From assembly GCA_945897885.1 (NCBI GenBank), contig CAMDGU010000001.1:62001-126000 (forward strand): a stretch of DNA of 64,000 bases. Reading direction: 5' to 3'. This DNA is from Chitinophaga pinensis. Its GTDB lineage: Bacteria; Bacteroidota; Bacteroidia; NS11-12g; UBA9320. The notes beneath the pieces are model-generated. The model was not told the DNA's origin. It saw only the letters and a list, made by a program, of their open reading frames with translations, and searched no databases. Shown here one piece after another: positions 55,354 to 63,755 of this stretch (position 1 is the stretch's first letter; every line of letters begins with the position of its first letter). The translations under genes and the position numbers were made by a program.

Positions 55354-57297
55354 TTAAGAGTTTGTTTCTATAAATTCTTTAACAACTTTGTTCCCAGGCT
55401 CAAGTTTCAAAATTCTTCTGGCAATGCCAAGAGCCTTAATTTTATTCCCTGTTGAAAGATAGTAATCCATTAAATTTTTTAACACGGGTAAAAAATCTGG
55501 ATTTGTGGTTAAACTTCGCAAATAGTAAGAATTGGCCTTGCTCAGTTCACCCGATTTAAAATACAAGTATCCCAAATTATTAAGTGCTTGGGTATGATTT
55601 GGATTTAGAGCAATAACACTTTTAAGATTTTGCTCTTCATCAAGTCCTTTTCCTAATTCATGTTTTACAATACTTAGCTTATAAATAAACTCAAAATTTT
55701 TAGGCTGAATTTTTAAAGCCTTTTGGATATAGTTTTCGGCTTTTTCCCATTGTAATATGTTTAAATACGATTGTCCTATTCTATAAAATCCCCAGGCATC
55801 AAATTTGGCTTCATCTGCTTTTTTTGAAGCTTCTATTACTTTTAAGTTGCTTCCTTTTAAATACCAATAATAAACTTCTAAAACAGGATTCTTTGCTTTG
55901 TCCAAAAGCTTTCGGGCTTCCTTCAAATACAATGGATCAGGATTAAATTTTTCGTAGTAACTCAGGTAGGCTATTATTGTTGTTTCTTTGGTTGGGTTAT
56001 CATTATTTATGCAATACAACCCTTTTAACTTTCCTTTGTTTGGTAGGGCTTGGGTAACAGGTTTTCGGATATAATGATCGTGAACAGTTACGTGCGGAAT
56101 ATCTTCGGTACCGCTTTTGGGCATATGGCATTTTACACAGTCATTTCCATTTTCTTTTTTCAATTCTGGCTTGGCGGTGCACTCAGCATCGGACTTGTGG
56201 CATTTTTGACAAGCATTATTAAATTGAGTTTTACCGGTTTCTTTAACTGAAATATGAGGATTATGACAATTTATGCAGGTTAGTGAGAGTTTCTGCTCTC
56301 CTTTATTAGATTTTATAAAACATTGGCTTAGTTGAAGTCTTTGGGCATGGGATGCCATAATAAAACCCGATTCATTGTTTTCATAATTCGGCATAAAAAC
56401 ATTGAAATAATCCGACAGTTTCATGCCAGGTTTAAACTCAGTAAAACGTTTGCCATCCTGCAATACAGCGTTACCTTGCAAATGACAGCGTTGGCATAAA
56501 TCTACCTGTAATTGCCAACTTAATTTAGATGGATTGATGATAGTTCTATCAAAGCCTTCCTTACTTTTTATGGTTTTACCTTTTAGTCTTAAATTAACAT
56601 GCAACTCGCCTGGTCCGTGGCAACGTTCGCAATCAATTCCCTTGCCTATGCTTACAAACTTATTGTTACTTTCGGCCTCAACTTTCGGCATCGAATTATG
56701 ACAACTCATGCATTCCTCATCAATTATTCGAGCAAATTTTGAGTTTCGTCCTTTTTCAAAACCGGGTGGCAATCCCCAGTGTTTTTCCTGAGAATACCAG
56801 GTCATTGGTGCTTGATATACAAATCCATTTCGCAATATAAGATGCGAATTGGTGTGCTGACCTGAACCAATAATGTAATCTATTTTCTCAATTCGTTTGT
56901 GAACAGTGTCTTTTCCATCGAGCCTGTATTCCATAAAAAACAACTCTTCTTTATTCCAAAACGGCTTGTAAAACAAATCATTTAAAGTGTCATAAATAAC
57001 ATGATTTTTTGAAAAATCAGCGGCACTTTTTTGATGGGTGGCAAAATGAAACGAACTTCCCATACCTGTGTGCTGAAAAGTTTTGGCAATTTCTTGATGA
57101 CATGAAGAACAAGTAGCTAAACCAGCATAGTCAACCGTATCATTGTGATTCAAATAAAAGAGTTCTTCAGTTTTTTCATTATTTGAGGTACATAAAAAAA
57201 AAATAAGAAAGAAGAAAAATACACCAAAAATTAAAGAAATTATTGTACGAGGTGATTTCAATTGTTTGGTAATAATAGAGCTTTGAATATTGAACAT
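55354..57297 (-). CDS. Multihaem c-type cytochrome with TPR repeats
   Basis: 647 residues from ATG 57297 (a TTG five codons upstream is also in frame). One hydrophobic N-terminal segment (GVFFFFLIFFLC) is a TM anchor or lipoprotein signal. Seven CXXCH haem motifs: CSSCH, CMSCH, CERCH, CQRCH, CINCH, CQKCH, CVKCH, spread over about 60-400, in a cytochrome c554/doubled-CXXCH type arrangement. From about 430 to the end there are TPR-like helices (GYLYFKSGELSKANSYYLRSL). Periplasmic or outer-membrane electron transfer with protein-binding repeats; the substrate is unknown. 38 nt after the rhodanese gene, same operon. Confidence 0.88.
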   Translation of the reverse strand: MFNIQSSIITKQLKSPRTIISLIFGVFFFFLIFFLCTSNNEKTEELFYLNHNDTVDYAGLATCSSCHQEIAKTFQHTGMGSSFHFATHQKSAADFSKNHVIYDTLNDLFYKPFWNKEELFFMEYRLDGKDTVHKRIEKIDYIIGSGQHTNSHLILRNGFVYQAPMTWYSQEKHWGLPPGFEKGRNSKFARIIDEECMSCHNSMPKVEAESNNKFVSIGKGIDCERCHGPGELHVNLRLKGKTIKSKEGFDRTIINPSKLSWQLQVDLCQRCHLQGNAVLQDGKRFTEFKPGMKLSDYFNVFMPNYENNESGFIMASHAQRLQLSQCFIKSNKGEQKLSLTCINCHNPHISVKETGKTQFNNACQKCHKSDAECTAKPELKKENGNDCVKCHMPKSGTEDIPHVTVHDHYIRKPVTQALPNKGKLKGLYCINNDNPTKETTIIAYLSYYEKFNPDPLYLKEARKLLDKAKNPVLEVYYWYLKGSNLKVIEASKKADEAKFDAWGFYRIGQSYLNILQWEKAENYIQKALKIQPKNFEFIYKLSIVKHELGKGLDEEQNLKSVIALNPNHTQALNNLGYLYFKSGELSKANSYYLRSLTTNPDFLPVLKNLMDYYLSTGNKIKALGIARRILKLEPGNKVVKEFIETNS

Positions 57298-57335
57298 ACT
57301 AAAAAGTATCAATAATCAATTTCAAACTCATTATA

Positions 57336-57635
57336 TTAAAACATATTTTTCCAAGCAACCATACCACCTGTAAGATTTTTTACATTTTTAAAACCTTGCT
57401 TGGTTAAAAAATCAGTAGCAGCAGCACTTCGAGCACCCGAGTGGCAATGGATAATAATTTCATCATCCATATATTCTTCCAAATCAGGCAATGCTGCTTG
57501 AATATTTCCCAAAGAAATCAGGCGACCATTAATGTTAAAATCTTCAAATTCATAGGGTTCACGTACGTCTATGATAATAGGATTTTCACCTTTGTCAAGT
57601 CTGGCTTTTAATTCGGATACAGAAATAGTTTGCAT
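57336..57635 (-). CDS. Rhodanese-like domain protein
   Basis: Single rhodanese domain, 99 residues, cytoplasmic. IIIDVREPYEFEDF near the start and active-site Cys in HCHSGARSA (about residue 65), the CxxGxRS/A loop of GlpE-type enzymes, which transfer sulfur from thiosulfate or carry persulfide sulfur. Lies 4 nt after the stop of the upstream T9SS gene and 38 nt before the cytochrome gene, so the three form an operon. It may supply or sense sulfur for that unit; this is inference. Confidence 0.9.
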   Translation of the reverse strand: MQTISVSELKARLDKGENPIIIDVREPYEFEDFNINGRLISLGNIQAALPDLEEYMDDEIIIHCHSGARSAAATDFLTKQGFKNVKNLTGGMVAWKNMF

Positions 57636-57639
57636 AATA

Positions 57640-59523
57640 TTAGTAGTGCAATTTTACCATTTTTTGGTGAAAAATTTCACCGTTTTTGGTGGTTACTTCC
57701 AAAGAATATATCCCGGGTTGAGCTAGTTGCATATCTATTTCATTTGAAAAAGATTCACCAACTTGTTTTCCTGAAAGGTCATAAACTTTGATATTTGAAA
57801 CGCCTTTTTTAGTATCAACGGTGATTTTATTCATAAAAGGATTTGGATAACATGTAATTGATTGATCAATTATTTGTGAAACTTTAGCCTCTCCAAGTCC
57901 TATTTTTTTGCCAACATAAGGACGCATCATTAAGGCCCCTTTAAAATTTACTGCCGTCCAGTTCCCACGATCAGCCCAAAAAAGGTTATCGCTTGATTCT
58001 GTATCATGATGGCCATTGTTAATATCATATCCAACATCCAAATGATTGTTCCCCACCTGTTCCCAACCAATGTAAAAATCACCTTTTGGGATAAATAGAG
58101 CCGTATCCAAATAAAATACATGGTAACCATTTATGGTATCAGTAAATACCGGGCTTAGATTGGTCATCGTTTTTAAACTTACATCGGCATTTCTTCCTTG
58201 CCCTAATGGACTAATTTTTTGCCACACTTTTAAATCAAATCGCAAAGCAGAAGTGCTTTTTACTGAACGGTTAAAAAACATACCAATAGCCCATAGTGAA
58301 TCGGCTTTGGTGAGGTTAAATTTATAGGCTATTGCTCCTTTATAAAAAGGATCAATTACATCATCATCATAGCCAAATCCATATTCAGCGGTTCCATCAT
58401 CGTAGGCATAACAGCTACCAAATTCCTGATAAACGGTAATTTTGTCATTGGCTGAATATTTTGAAGCAATTCCTGATTCACGAATTTCATAAACTCGCTT
58501 AATCACAACCGGGGAACCTGTAAGATTATTTAAATTGAATCCCTGAAACCTTCGTTTGGCGCTGTCTTGAGCAGGCACATTGGCGTTATTGGCATTATAA
58601 TCTGTACTAACGATGGTGGTTCCTTTGCTTGATTCAATGTGGCGAGCTTGAACATTTTTTATAACATTATGTAAATTGGAAGCATTTACAAAAATAAATT
58701 TTGCTTTTTGATTTGCTGAATCAACTTGAAAATGGTCATACGGCATTTGGAAATAATTTTTAAGCAATGACGATGGTCTGCTTTGAATAGCTATGTCATC
58801 GTAATAATTCAAACCCGCTTTTCTGTTTCTGGCCAAATGAACATAGTCCACATGCCATTGGTTTAAGTTACCTGTATGTCTTGAAAAATTTATAAATCTA
58901 AATTGAAATCCTTTGAAAAGGTATTTCGTGTCTTTTACCCCTATTATCACAAATTTAAAAGGTTCAACACTTCCGCCTTTGGCTTTCCACATGGTTTTCC
59001 AGTTACCATCTTTGTCTTTAAATTGAACAATGATTGAATCACGGCTGTCGGATGGGTCTCCCAATCCCTGACGCTGATAGTAAAAACTAAAATAAATAGA
59101 ATCGGCTAAGGTATAAGTTTTTGTGCTGGAGTCTTTTAAGTTTATCGCCAACGATAGAAGGGTATCGCAAGCCCCAAATGTTTGGTCATTTAGTTCCTGA
59201 TATGGATTTCCTTTAGAGTCTAAATCATCAAATGTTGCAACCCCGTAGCTTGGCGGTTTTATTGCAAAATCATTATTGACATAAACATAGTTATTATACC
59301 ATTTGGTAGAATCAGGATAAACCTTTGTAGAAACAAAATCATCAAAAAAAGGAATTTTTATTGTATCCTGTTTTTGCCACTTTGCAAGTTTCTGATTGCT
59401 GTTCCATTGGGGGTGTGCAGTGGAATAAAGTTTTAACGTTGAATTGCCGTTGCGCTTAAGTTTAGGTTGAGACCAACTAAAAAATGAGGCGATTATAAAT
59501 GTAAAAAAAAGTATTTGTTTCAA
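57640..59523 (-). CDS. Secreted protein with T9SS type A sorting domain, otherwise unrecognised
   Basis: 627 residues. Signal peptide (FFTFIIASFFSWSQ). Mature part begins HPQWNSNQKLAKWQKQDTIKIPFFDDF, a motif seen in Bacteroidetes surface proteins, then beta-rich sequence with repeated aromatic/Asp patterns (YSPFVYYQRQGLGDPSDSRDSI-like). C-terminal sorting domain: CYPNPFMNKITVD, KVYDLSGKQVGES, PGIYSLEV, HQKMVKLHY. No catalytic motif recognised. TTG start 59523 (rest of frame supports it). First gene of the T9SS-rhodanese-cytochrome operon. Confidence 0.82.
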   Translation of the reverse strand: MKQILFFTFIIASFFSWSQPKLKRNGNSTLKLYSTAHPQWNSNQKLAKWQKQDTIKIPFFDDFVSTKVYPDSTKWYNNYVYVNNDFAIKPPSYGVATFDDLDSKGNPYQELNDQTFGACDTLLSLAINLKDSSTKTYTLADSIYFSFYYQRQGLGDPSDSRDSIIVQFKDKDGNWKTMWKAKGGSVEPFKFVIIGVKDTKYLFKGFQFRFINFSRHTGNLNQWHVDYVHLARNRKAGLNYYDDIAIQSRPSSLLKNYFQMPYDHFQVDSANQKAKFIFVNASNLHNVIKNVQARHIESSKGTTIVSTDYNANNANVPAQDSAKRRFQGFNLNNLTGSPVVIKRVYEIRESGIASKYSANDKITVYQEFGSCYAYDDGTAEYGFGYDDDVIDPFYKGAIAYKFNLTKADSLWAIGMFFNRSVKSTSALRFDLKVWQKISPLGQGRNADVSLKTMTNLSPVFTDTINGYHVFYLDTALFIPKGDFYIGWEQVGNNHLDVGYDINNGHHDTESSDNLFWADRGNWTAVNFKGALMMRPYVGKKIGLGEAKVSQIIDQSITCYPNPFMNKITVDTKKGVSNIKVYDLSGKQVGESFSNEIDMQLAQPGIYSLEVTTKNGEIFHQKMVKLHY

Positions 59524-59609
59524 GCGGTGATGAGTTATTTGAATTTTAAAACGGGAATATAAACTTATAATTGCTTTGCAAAAGTTATTAAAGTGTAATA
59601 ATGGTTAAA

Positions 59610-60245
59610 CTAATTATCTATTCCATCAACGGAAGTGGCCGGCGAAGGGTTCCCAGGAATAGTATCAAATGAAAGTTGGGAGGTATCTGTTTGATTTTCC
59701 ATTACACCTACTACCAAATCTATCTTTGATTTGCGTTTTATTTTTGTTCCGGGCGAAATAGGTTCTCCTCTGTACAATTGTTCAAATACAGGCATATCGG
59801 CAGCTGAAGTTATGGAGGGGTCCGGCTGTTCTGTTATTTTACCAATCAATAATCCTTTACCTATTAAAGTTTTTTTAGCTTGTTCAAAACTCATCTTACC
59901 TGCTATATCAGGCATTTCAACCTCGGGCACATCTAAAGAGTTTACCGTTAAATAAATTTTTCTTCCTTTTTTTACTAAGCTCATCGCAGCCGGGCTTTGA
60001 TCCATAACACTATGGCGTGGGGCATTATCATCAAATACCGAATCGGCTATGGTGTAGTCCAAATCATTATCTTCAAGCAATTCAATTGCTTTTTCAATAC
60101 TCATACCCGTAACTTTTGGCACTTCTTCTGTTTGGCCTTTGCGGGTATAGATGTTAATTACAAAAAATGCAACAATACCAATTCCTACTAGCACCATTAG
60201 CATTAGCAAAATATTTTTAATTATAAGCCAGATTCCTTTTATCAT
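59610..60245 (-). CDS. PASTA domain membrane protein
   Basis: 211 residues: one TM helix near the N-terminus (about 8-30), then two to three PASTA units facing the periplasm (EEVPKVTGMSIEKAIELLEDN, VEMPDIAGKMSFEQAKKTLIGKGL). PASTA domains bind peptidoglycan fragments. In Bacteroidetes this type often follows ddl, as here, and is linked to cell-wall growth; no kinase domain is present. The Asp/Ser/Thr-rich C-terminal tail is probably disordered. 132 nt after ddl, with a repeat in the gap. Confidence 0.88.
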   Translation of the reverse strand: MIKGIWLIIKNILLMLMVLVGIGIVAFFVINIYTRKGQTEEVPKVTGMSIEKAIELLEDNDLDYTIADSVFDDNAPRHSVMDQSPAAMSLVKKGRKIYLTVNSLDVPEVEMPDIAGKMSFEQAKKTLIGKGLLIGKITEQPDPSITSAADMPVFEQLYRGEPISPGTKIKRKSKIDLVVGVMENQTDTSQLSFDTIPGNPSPATSVDGIDN

Positions 60246-60266
60246 TTATTTTTATAAACAAAATTT

Positions 60267-60353
60267 AACACAGAGGCAATTAGGTCATTAAGTTGCACAG
60301 AGTTTTTTGTTAATTTGGCTCCGTGTTTCTCTATGTTCTCCGTGTTTCCGTGG
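60267..60353. repeat. ACACGGAGAACA...-family intergenic repeat
   Basis: 60319-60353 (CTCCGTGTTTCTCTATG then TTCTCCGTGTTTCCGTGG) is the reverse-strand form of the ACACGAAGGCAAAGAGAACACAGAG stretch at 61994-62029, with AACACAGAGG also at 60267. A repeat family spread between genes; no ORF. Confidence 0.55.
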
Positions 60354-60377
60354 TAATAATTCAAGTTACAATATTAG

Positions 60378-61376
60378 TCAATTTGTCACAGCCTTCAATC
60401 GTTCAGCTATCAGGCTGTTTATAAACCAGGCCACATTCATCCCGGCTGCCCTTACTTGCTGTGGAACCAAACTTTCATTGGTCATTCCAGGAGTGGTGTT
60501 GGCTTCTAAAAAGTAAAAGTTATCGCCATTTAGAATAAAATCAATTCTGGATAGCGTTTTACATCCCAAAGCCAAAAATAATTTTTTTGACCAATGCTGA
60601 ATTTCCAAGGTTTGTTCCTTCGTTAAATCTGCGGGTGTTACTTCTTTCGATTTACCCATATACTTAGCATCGTAATCAAAAAAATCAGTTTGGCTTATAA
60701 TTTCTGTGGGGGGCAAAGCCACCGTTTCACCTTCTAATTCATATACTCCACATGAAAATTCACGACCGGCAATAAATTCTTCAACAATCACTTCATCATC
60801 AAAATTAAACGCTTTTAGCAAAGCTGTTTCTAGTTCCTCAAGTTTATGAACCTTCGTAACACCGTAACTTGATCCGTTTTTATTTGGTTTAACAAATACA
60901 GGCAACAATAAGTGGCTTGATATTTCCAAAGCGTGCTGAGCTATTAAATTTTTTTTGATGCACAAAACGGATTTCGCCATGGCAACTCCAGTTTTTTCTA
61001 AAAATACTTTGCAAGCCGCTTTATCAAAACTTATGGCTGAAGCTAAAACCCCACAACCGGTATAAGGAATATTGAGCATATCAAAATATCCTTGAATTTT
61101 GCCGTCTTCAGCCGGTGGGCCATGTAATGGGAAAAAAGCGGCCAATTGAAAGTTTATTGTTCCCGACGGAATGTTTAATGAAAAATCATTTTTGTTTATG
61201 GAAAATACAGCCCCATCATCCGCCTTATAAAACCAATCTTCCTTAGTAATATGAATAAGCCAAACGTTGTAAAATGATTTGTCAATCCATTCATATACTT
61301 TGTTGGCACTAAGCAATGAAATATTTGATTCGGCAGAAAAACCGCCCGTGAGTAATGCGATATTGATTTTAGTCAT
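60378..61376 (-). CDS. ddl: D-alanine--D-alanine ligase
   Basis: ATP-grasp ligase making D-Ala-D-Ala for peptidoglycan. 332 residues, typical. N-terminal GGFSAESNISLLSA, ATP-grasp core VFVKPNKNGSSYGVTKVH, IVEEFIAGREFSCGVYE, and metal/ATP site FYFLEANTTPGMTNESLVPQ near the C-terminus. ATG 61376 with TAATTTTG 10 nt upstream. PASTA gene follows. Divergent from the TlpA gene. Confidence 0.95.
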   Translation of the reverse strand: MTKINIALLTGGFSAESNISLLSANKVYEWIDKSFYNVWLIHITKEDWFYKADDGAVFSINKNDFSLNIPSGTINFQLAAFFPLHGPPAEDGKIQGYFDMLNIPYTGCGVLASAISFDKAACKVFLEKTGVAMAKSVLCIKKNLIAQHALEISSHLLLPVFVKPNKNGSSYGVTKVHKLEELETALLKAFNFDDEVIVEEFIAGREFSCGVYELEGETVALPPTEIISQTDFFDYDAKYMGKSKEVTPADLTKEQTLEIQHWSKKLFLALGCKTLSRIDFILNGDNFYFLEANTTPGMTNESLVPQQVRAAGMNVAWFINSLIAERLKAVTN

Positions 61377-61386
61377 TTATGCTTCG

Positions 61387-61394
61387 CAAAATTA
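61387..61394 (-). promoter_or_regulatory. -7 promoter element (TAATTTTG) for ddl
   Basis: TAnnTTTG on the minus strand, 10 nt before the ddl ATG. Confidence 0.55.
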
Positions 61395-61432
61395 GGCAAG
61401 CAAATTCATATTTCTAAAATCTAAAAATAATT

Positions 61433-61440
61433 TACCTTTG
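61433..61440 (+). promoter_or_regulatory. -7 promoter element (TACCTTTG) for the TlpA-like gene
   Basis: TAnnTTTG, 34 nt before ATG 61475. Confidence 0.5.
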
Positions 61441-61474
61441 GCACATCAATTGTAAATATCAAGAAAATTAAATT

Positions 61475-61987
61475 ATGCAAAAATTAATAACCATTACTTT
61501 ACTACTTTGTTTTGCGGCCTTTGCCAATGCTAACGATTCAGACACAGCAAAATCAAATTCGTTGCCATCGGTATCTGTTAAAGACATGAACGGACAATCT
61601 GTGAATTTTGCCGAGTTTGCCAATAATGGTCAAATAACCATCGTTTCTTTTTGGGCCACTTGGTGCAAGCCTTGCTTGGTAGAGCTTGTAAATATTGATA
61701 ATGTATATGAAGAATGGCAGGAAAAATATAAAGTGAGATTAATTGCTGTATCTGTTGATGATAGCCGAACTGCACCAAAAGTGAAACCATTGGTAACCAG
61801 TAAAAACTGGACGTATGATATTTTAATTGATATAAACAGTGATTTACGTCGAGCTCTAAATGTTACCAATCCGCCAACTACTTTTTTGATAGACAAACAG
61901 GGCAAAATTGTGTACACACATACCGGTTATCTCGAAGGAGATGAGCTAGAGTTGGAAAAAAAGATTGCAGAATTAGCAGGGAAATAG
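61475..61987 (+). CDS. TlpA-like periplasmic thiol:disulfide oxidoreductase
   Basis: 170 residues. Signal peptide (ITITLLLCFAAFANA), then thioredoxin fold with redox motif WATWCKPCLVEL (CKPC, about residues 66-69) and cis-Pro region NPPTTFLIDKQG. TlpA/ResA-type: reduces disulfides of exported proteins or apocytochromes in the periplasm. The seven-haem cytochrome about 4 kb away might be a client, but that link is weak. Single gene between convergent TPR lipoprotein and divergent ddl. Confidence 0.9.
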   Translation: MQKLITITLLLCFAAFANANDSDTAKSNSLPSVSVKDMNGQSVNFAEFANNGQITIVSFWATWCKPCLVELVNIDNVYEEWQEKYKVRLIAVSVDDSRTAPKVKPLVTSKNWTYDILIDINSDLRRALNVTNPPTTFLIDKQGKIVYTHTGYLEGDELELEKKIAELAGK

Positions 61988-61993
61988 AAATTT

Positions 61994-62029
61994 ACACGAA
62001 GGCAAAGAGAACACAGAGATTCACAGAGG
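61994..62029. repeat. ACACGAAGGCAAAGAGAACACAGAG-type intergenic repeat
   Basis: Lies just after the TlpA-like stop; inverted relative to the copy at 60319-60353. Probably a member of a phylum-wide intergenic repeat family. Confidence 0.5.
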
Positions 62030-62045
62030 TTTTTTTAAAAGAGTT

Positions 62046-62858
62046 CTATTGAGCTTTTTCCTTGTTCTTTTTCATCAGGTATTCTGAAAGTTCAAGGTCA
62101 CTCATGGTCAAAATATTTTCTGATAATAAAGTTTGGGCTTCTTTAGCCAATGGATTGGTTGGGTATTTATCAACCAGTTGCTTGTAGTATAATTTGGCTT
62201 TTTCAATGTCTTTTAAATTATTCCAGCAAATAAACCCTGCGGCTTGCAAGGCATCCGGGCTTTTTTCATAATCAGGGTATTTGTTGGCTACTTCACTGTA
62301 TAGTCTTACCGATTCGGTAAAGTCGTTAGCCATTTGATAAAGTTTTCCTCCAGTATACAAAGCTGAAGCAGCCTTTGCTTTTGCAGGTTTAGCTAATGCC
62401 CATTTTTCTAGTATTCCGGCAGCTTTGCGTTTTTCATCGGTACTAAATTGTGCTTTACCATCCGATACTAAATAATAGTAAACAGCTGAATCTTGATTTT
62501 TTTTACCAGTATTATATAAATCAGCCAATTTTAAATTGATACTGTAATAGTTTTCACTTACTGCATATGTGGATTTGTAATAATTGGCAAATTTTAAAGC
62601 ATCATCCCAATTGCCGGTAATGTATTTAAAAATAAAAGCTTTAAATAAATAGCGCTCTGAAATTGAGTCTTTGGTAAAACTCTGGGCATAATCAAAATAC
62701 ATATTTGCCAATTCATTCATCCCTTTTGGGGTATAGGAGGAGTCTGATATTTCCATTTTATAAATGGACTTGGCCAATTTTTCTTTTTTGGAAGTACAAG
62801 CTATTGCAAATACCGTTATTAGGATTACAAATACTACATTTTTTATTAGGTAACTCAT
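62046..62858 (-). CDS. TPR-containing lipoprotein
   Basis: 270 residues. Lipoprotein signal with lipobox AIAC (FVILITVFAIAC). The mature part is helical TPR-like: SALYTGGKLYQMANDFTESVRLYSEVANKYPDYEKSPDAL and DIEKAKLYYKQLVDKYPTNPLAKEAQ, the pattern of BamD/YbgF-like proteins. Its role may be as scaffold for envelope protein complexes; not BamD proper because that is generally longer and has five TPRs. 42 nt after fabG, possibly co-transcribed. Confidence 0.85.
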   Translation of the reverse strand: MSYLIKNVVFVILITVFAIACTSKKEKLAKSIYKMEISDSSYTPKGMNELANMYFDYAQSFTKDSISERYLFKAFIFKYITGNWDDALKFANYYKSTYAVSENYYSINLKLADLYNTGKKNQDSAVYYYLVSDGKAQFSTDEKRKAAGILEKWALAKPAKAKAASALYTGGKLYQMANDFTESVRLYSEVANKYPDYEKSPDALQAAGFICWNNLKDIEKAKLYYKQLVDKYPTNPLAKEAQTLLSENILTMSDLELSEYLMKKNKEKAQ

Positions 62859-62900
62859 TCTATATTTTATGCTTTTAACTTTACGCTTTCAACTTTAAGT

Positions 62901-63650
62901 TTACATCACCATTCCGCCACACACACTCATTACCTGACCTGTAATGTAGGTAGACATATCCGAAGCTAAAAATACAGTTAGGTTTGCAACATCATCCACA
63001 GTTCCTCCACGTTTTAATGGAATTTGTTCCATCCATGTCTTCATTACATCATCACCTAATTGGTGTGTCATTTCAGTTTGAATAAACCCCGGGGTGATTA
63101 CATTACAGCGAATATTTCGTGAGCCTAATTCTTTGGCCACAGATTTACTAAAACCTAAAATTCCGGCTTTGGATGCAGAATAATTAGATTGACCTGCATT
63201 GCCTGTAACACCAACTACTGATGACATATTAATTATAGAACCGCGTTTTAGTTTTAAAAAATTGCGAACGGAGGCTTTGGTTAAATTAAAAACAGATTTA
63301 AGGTTTACATCAATCACTTCATCCCATTGTTCTTCCGTCATTCTCATTAGTAAATTGTCGCGGGTAATACCGGCATTATTTACCAAAATATCAAAATCAC
63401 CAAAATCTTTTCCAATGGCTTCTACCAACTCATTTGCCTCCTGAAATACAGCTGCATTTGATTGATATCCTTTAACTTTTACGCCATATTTGCTCGAAAG
63501 TTCATTCTCAAGTGCTCTGGCACTGTCTACCGAGTTGGCAAATGTGAAAGCAATGTTGGCCCCATGTTCGGCAAATTTTTCAGCAATACCTTTGCCTATT
63601 CCTCTTGATGCTCCTGTAATCAGGGCAGTTTTTCCTTCTAATAGCTTCAT
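62901..63650 (-). CDS. fabG: 3-oxoacyl-[acyl-carrier-protein] reductase
   Basis: NADPH-dependent reduction of 3-oxoacyl-ACP in fatty acid synthesis; SDR tetramer, cytoplasmic. 249 residues. NADPH site TGASRGIGKGIAEKF, NNAGITRDNLLMRM, catalytic Ser-Tyr-Lys in INMSSVVGVTGNAGQSNYSASKAG, and the PGFIQTEMT loop. ATG 63650; a TATTTTTG -7 element lies 11 nt before it. No other fab genes here. Confidence 0.95.
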   Translation of the reverse strand: MKLLEGKTALITGASRGIGKGIAEKFAEHGANIAFTFANSVDSARALENELSSKYGVKVKGYQSNAAVFQEANELVEAIGKDFGDFDILVNNAGITRDNLLMRMTEEQWDEVIDVNLKSVFNLTKASVRNFLKLKRGSIINMSSVVGVTGNAGQSNYSASKAGILGFSKSVAKELGSRNIRCNVITPGFIQTEMTHQLGDDVMKTWMEQIPLKRGGTVDDVANLTVFLASDMSTYITGQVMSVCGGMVM

Positions 63651-63661
63651 AATATGAGTTG

Positions 63662-63669
63662 CAAAAATA
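63662..63669 (-). promoter_or_regulatory. -7 promoter element (TATTTTTG) for fabG
   Basis: TAnnTTTG on the minus strand 11 nt before the ATG. Confidence 0.55.
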
Positions 63670-63698
63670 GTTTCTTATTCAAATTTATTTACTAATAA

Positions 63699-63729
63699 AA
63701 AACCCGGCTTTTAAAGCCGGGTTTTTTTT
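63699..63729. terminator. Strong bidirectional intrinsic terminator
   Basis: ACCCGGCTTTTAAAGCCGGGT hairpin flanked by AAAAA on the left and TTTTTTTT on the right, so it works on both strands. It ends the right-edge gene (minus) before fabG's promoter. Confidence 0.9.
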
Positions 63730-63755
63730 AATCTTATAAGTAAGATAAGATTTTA

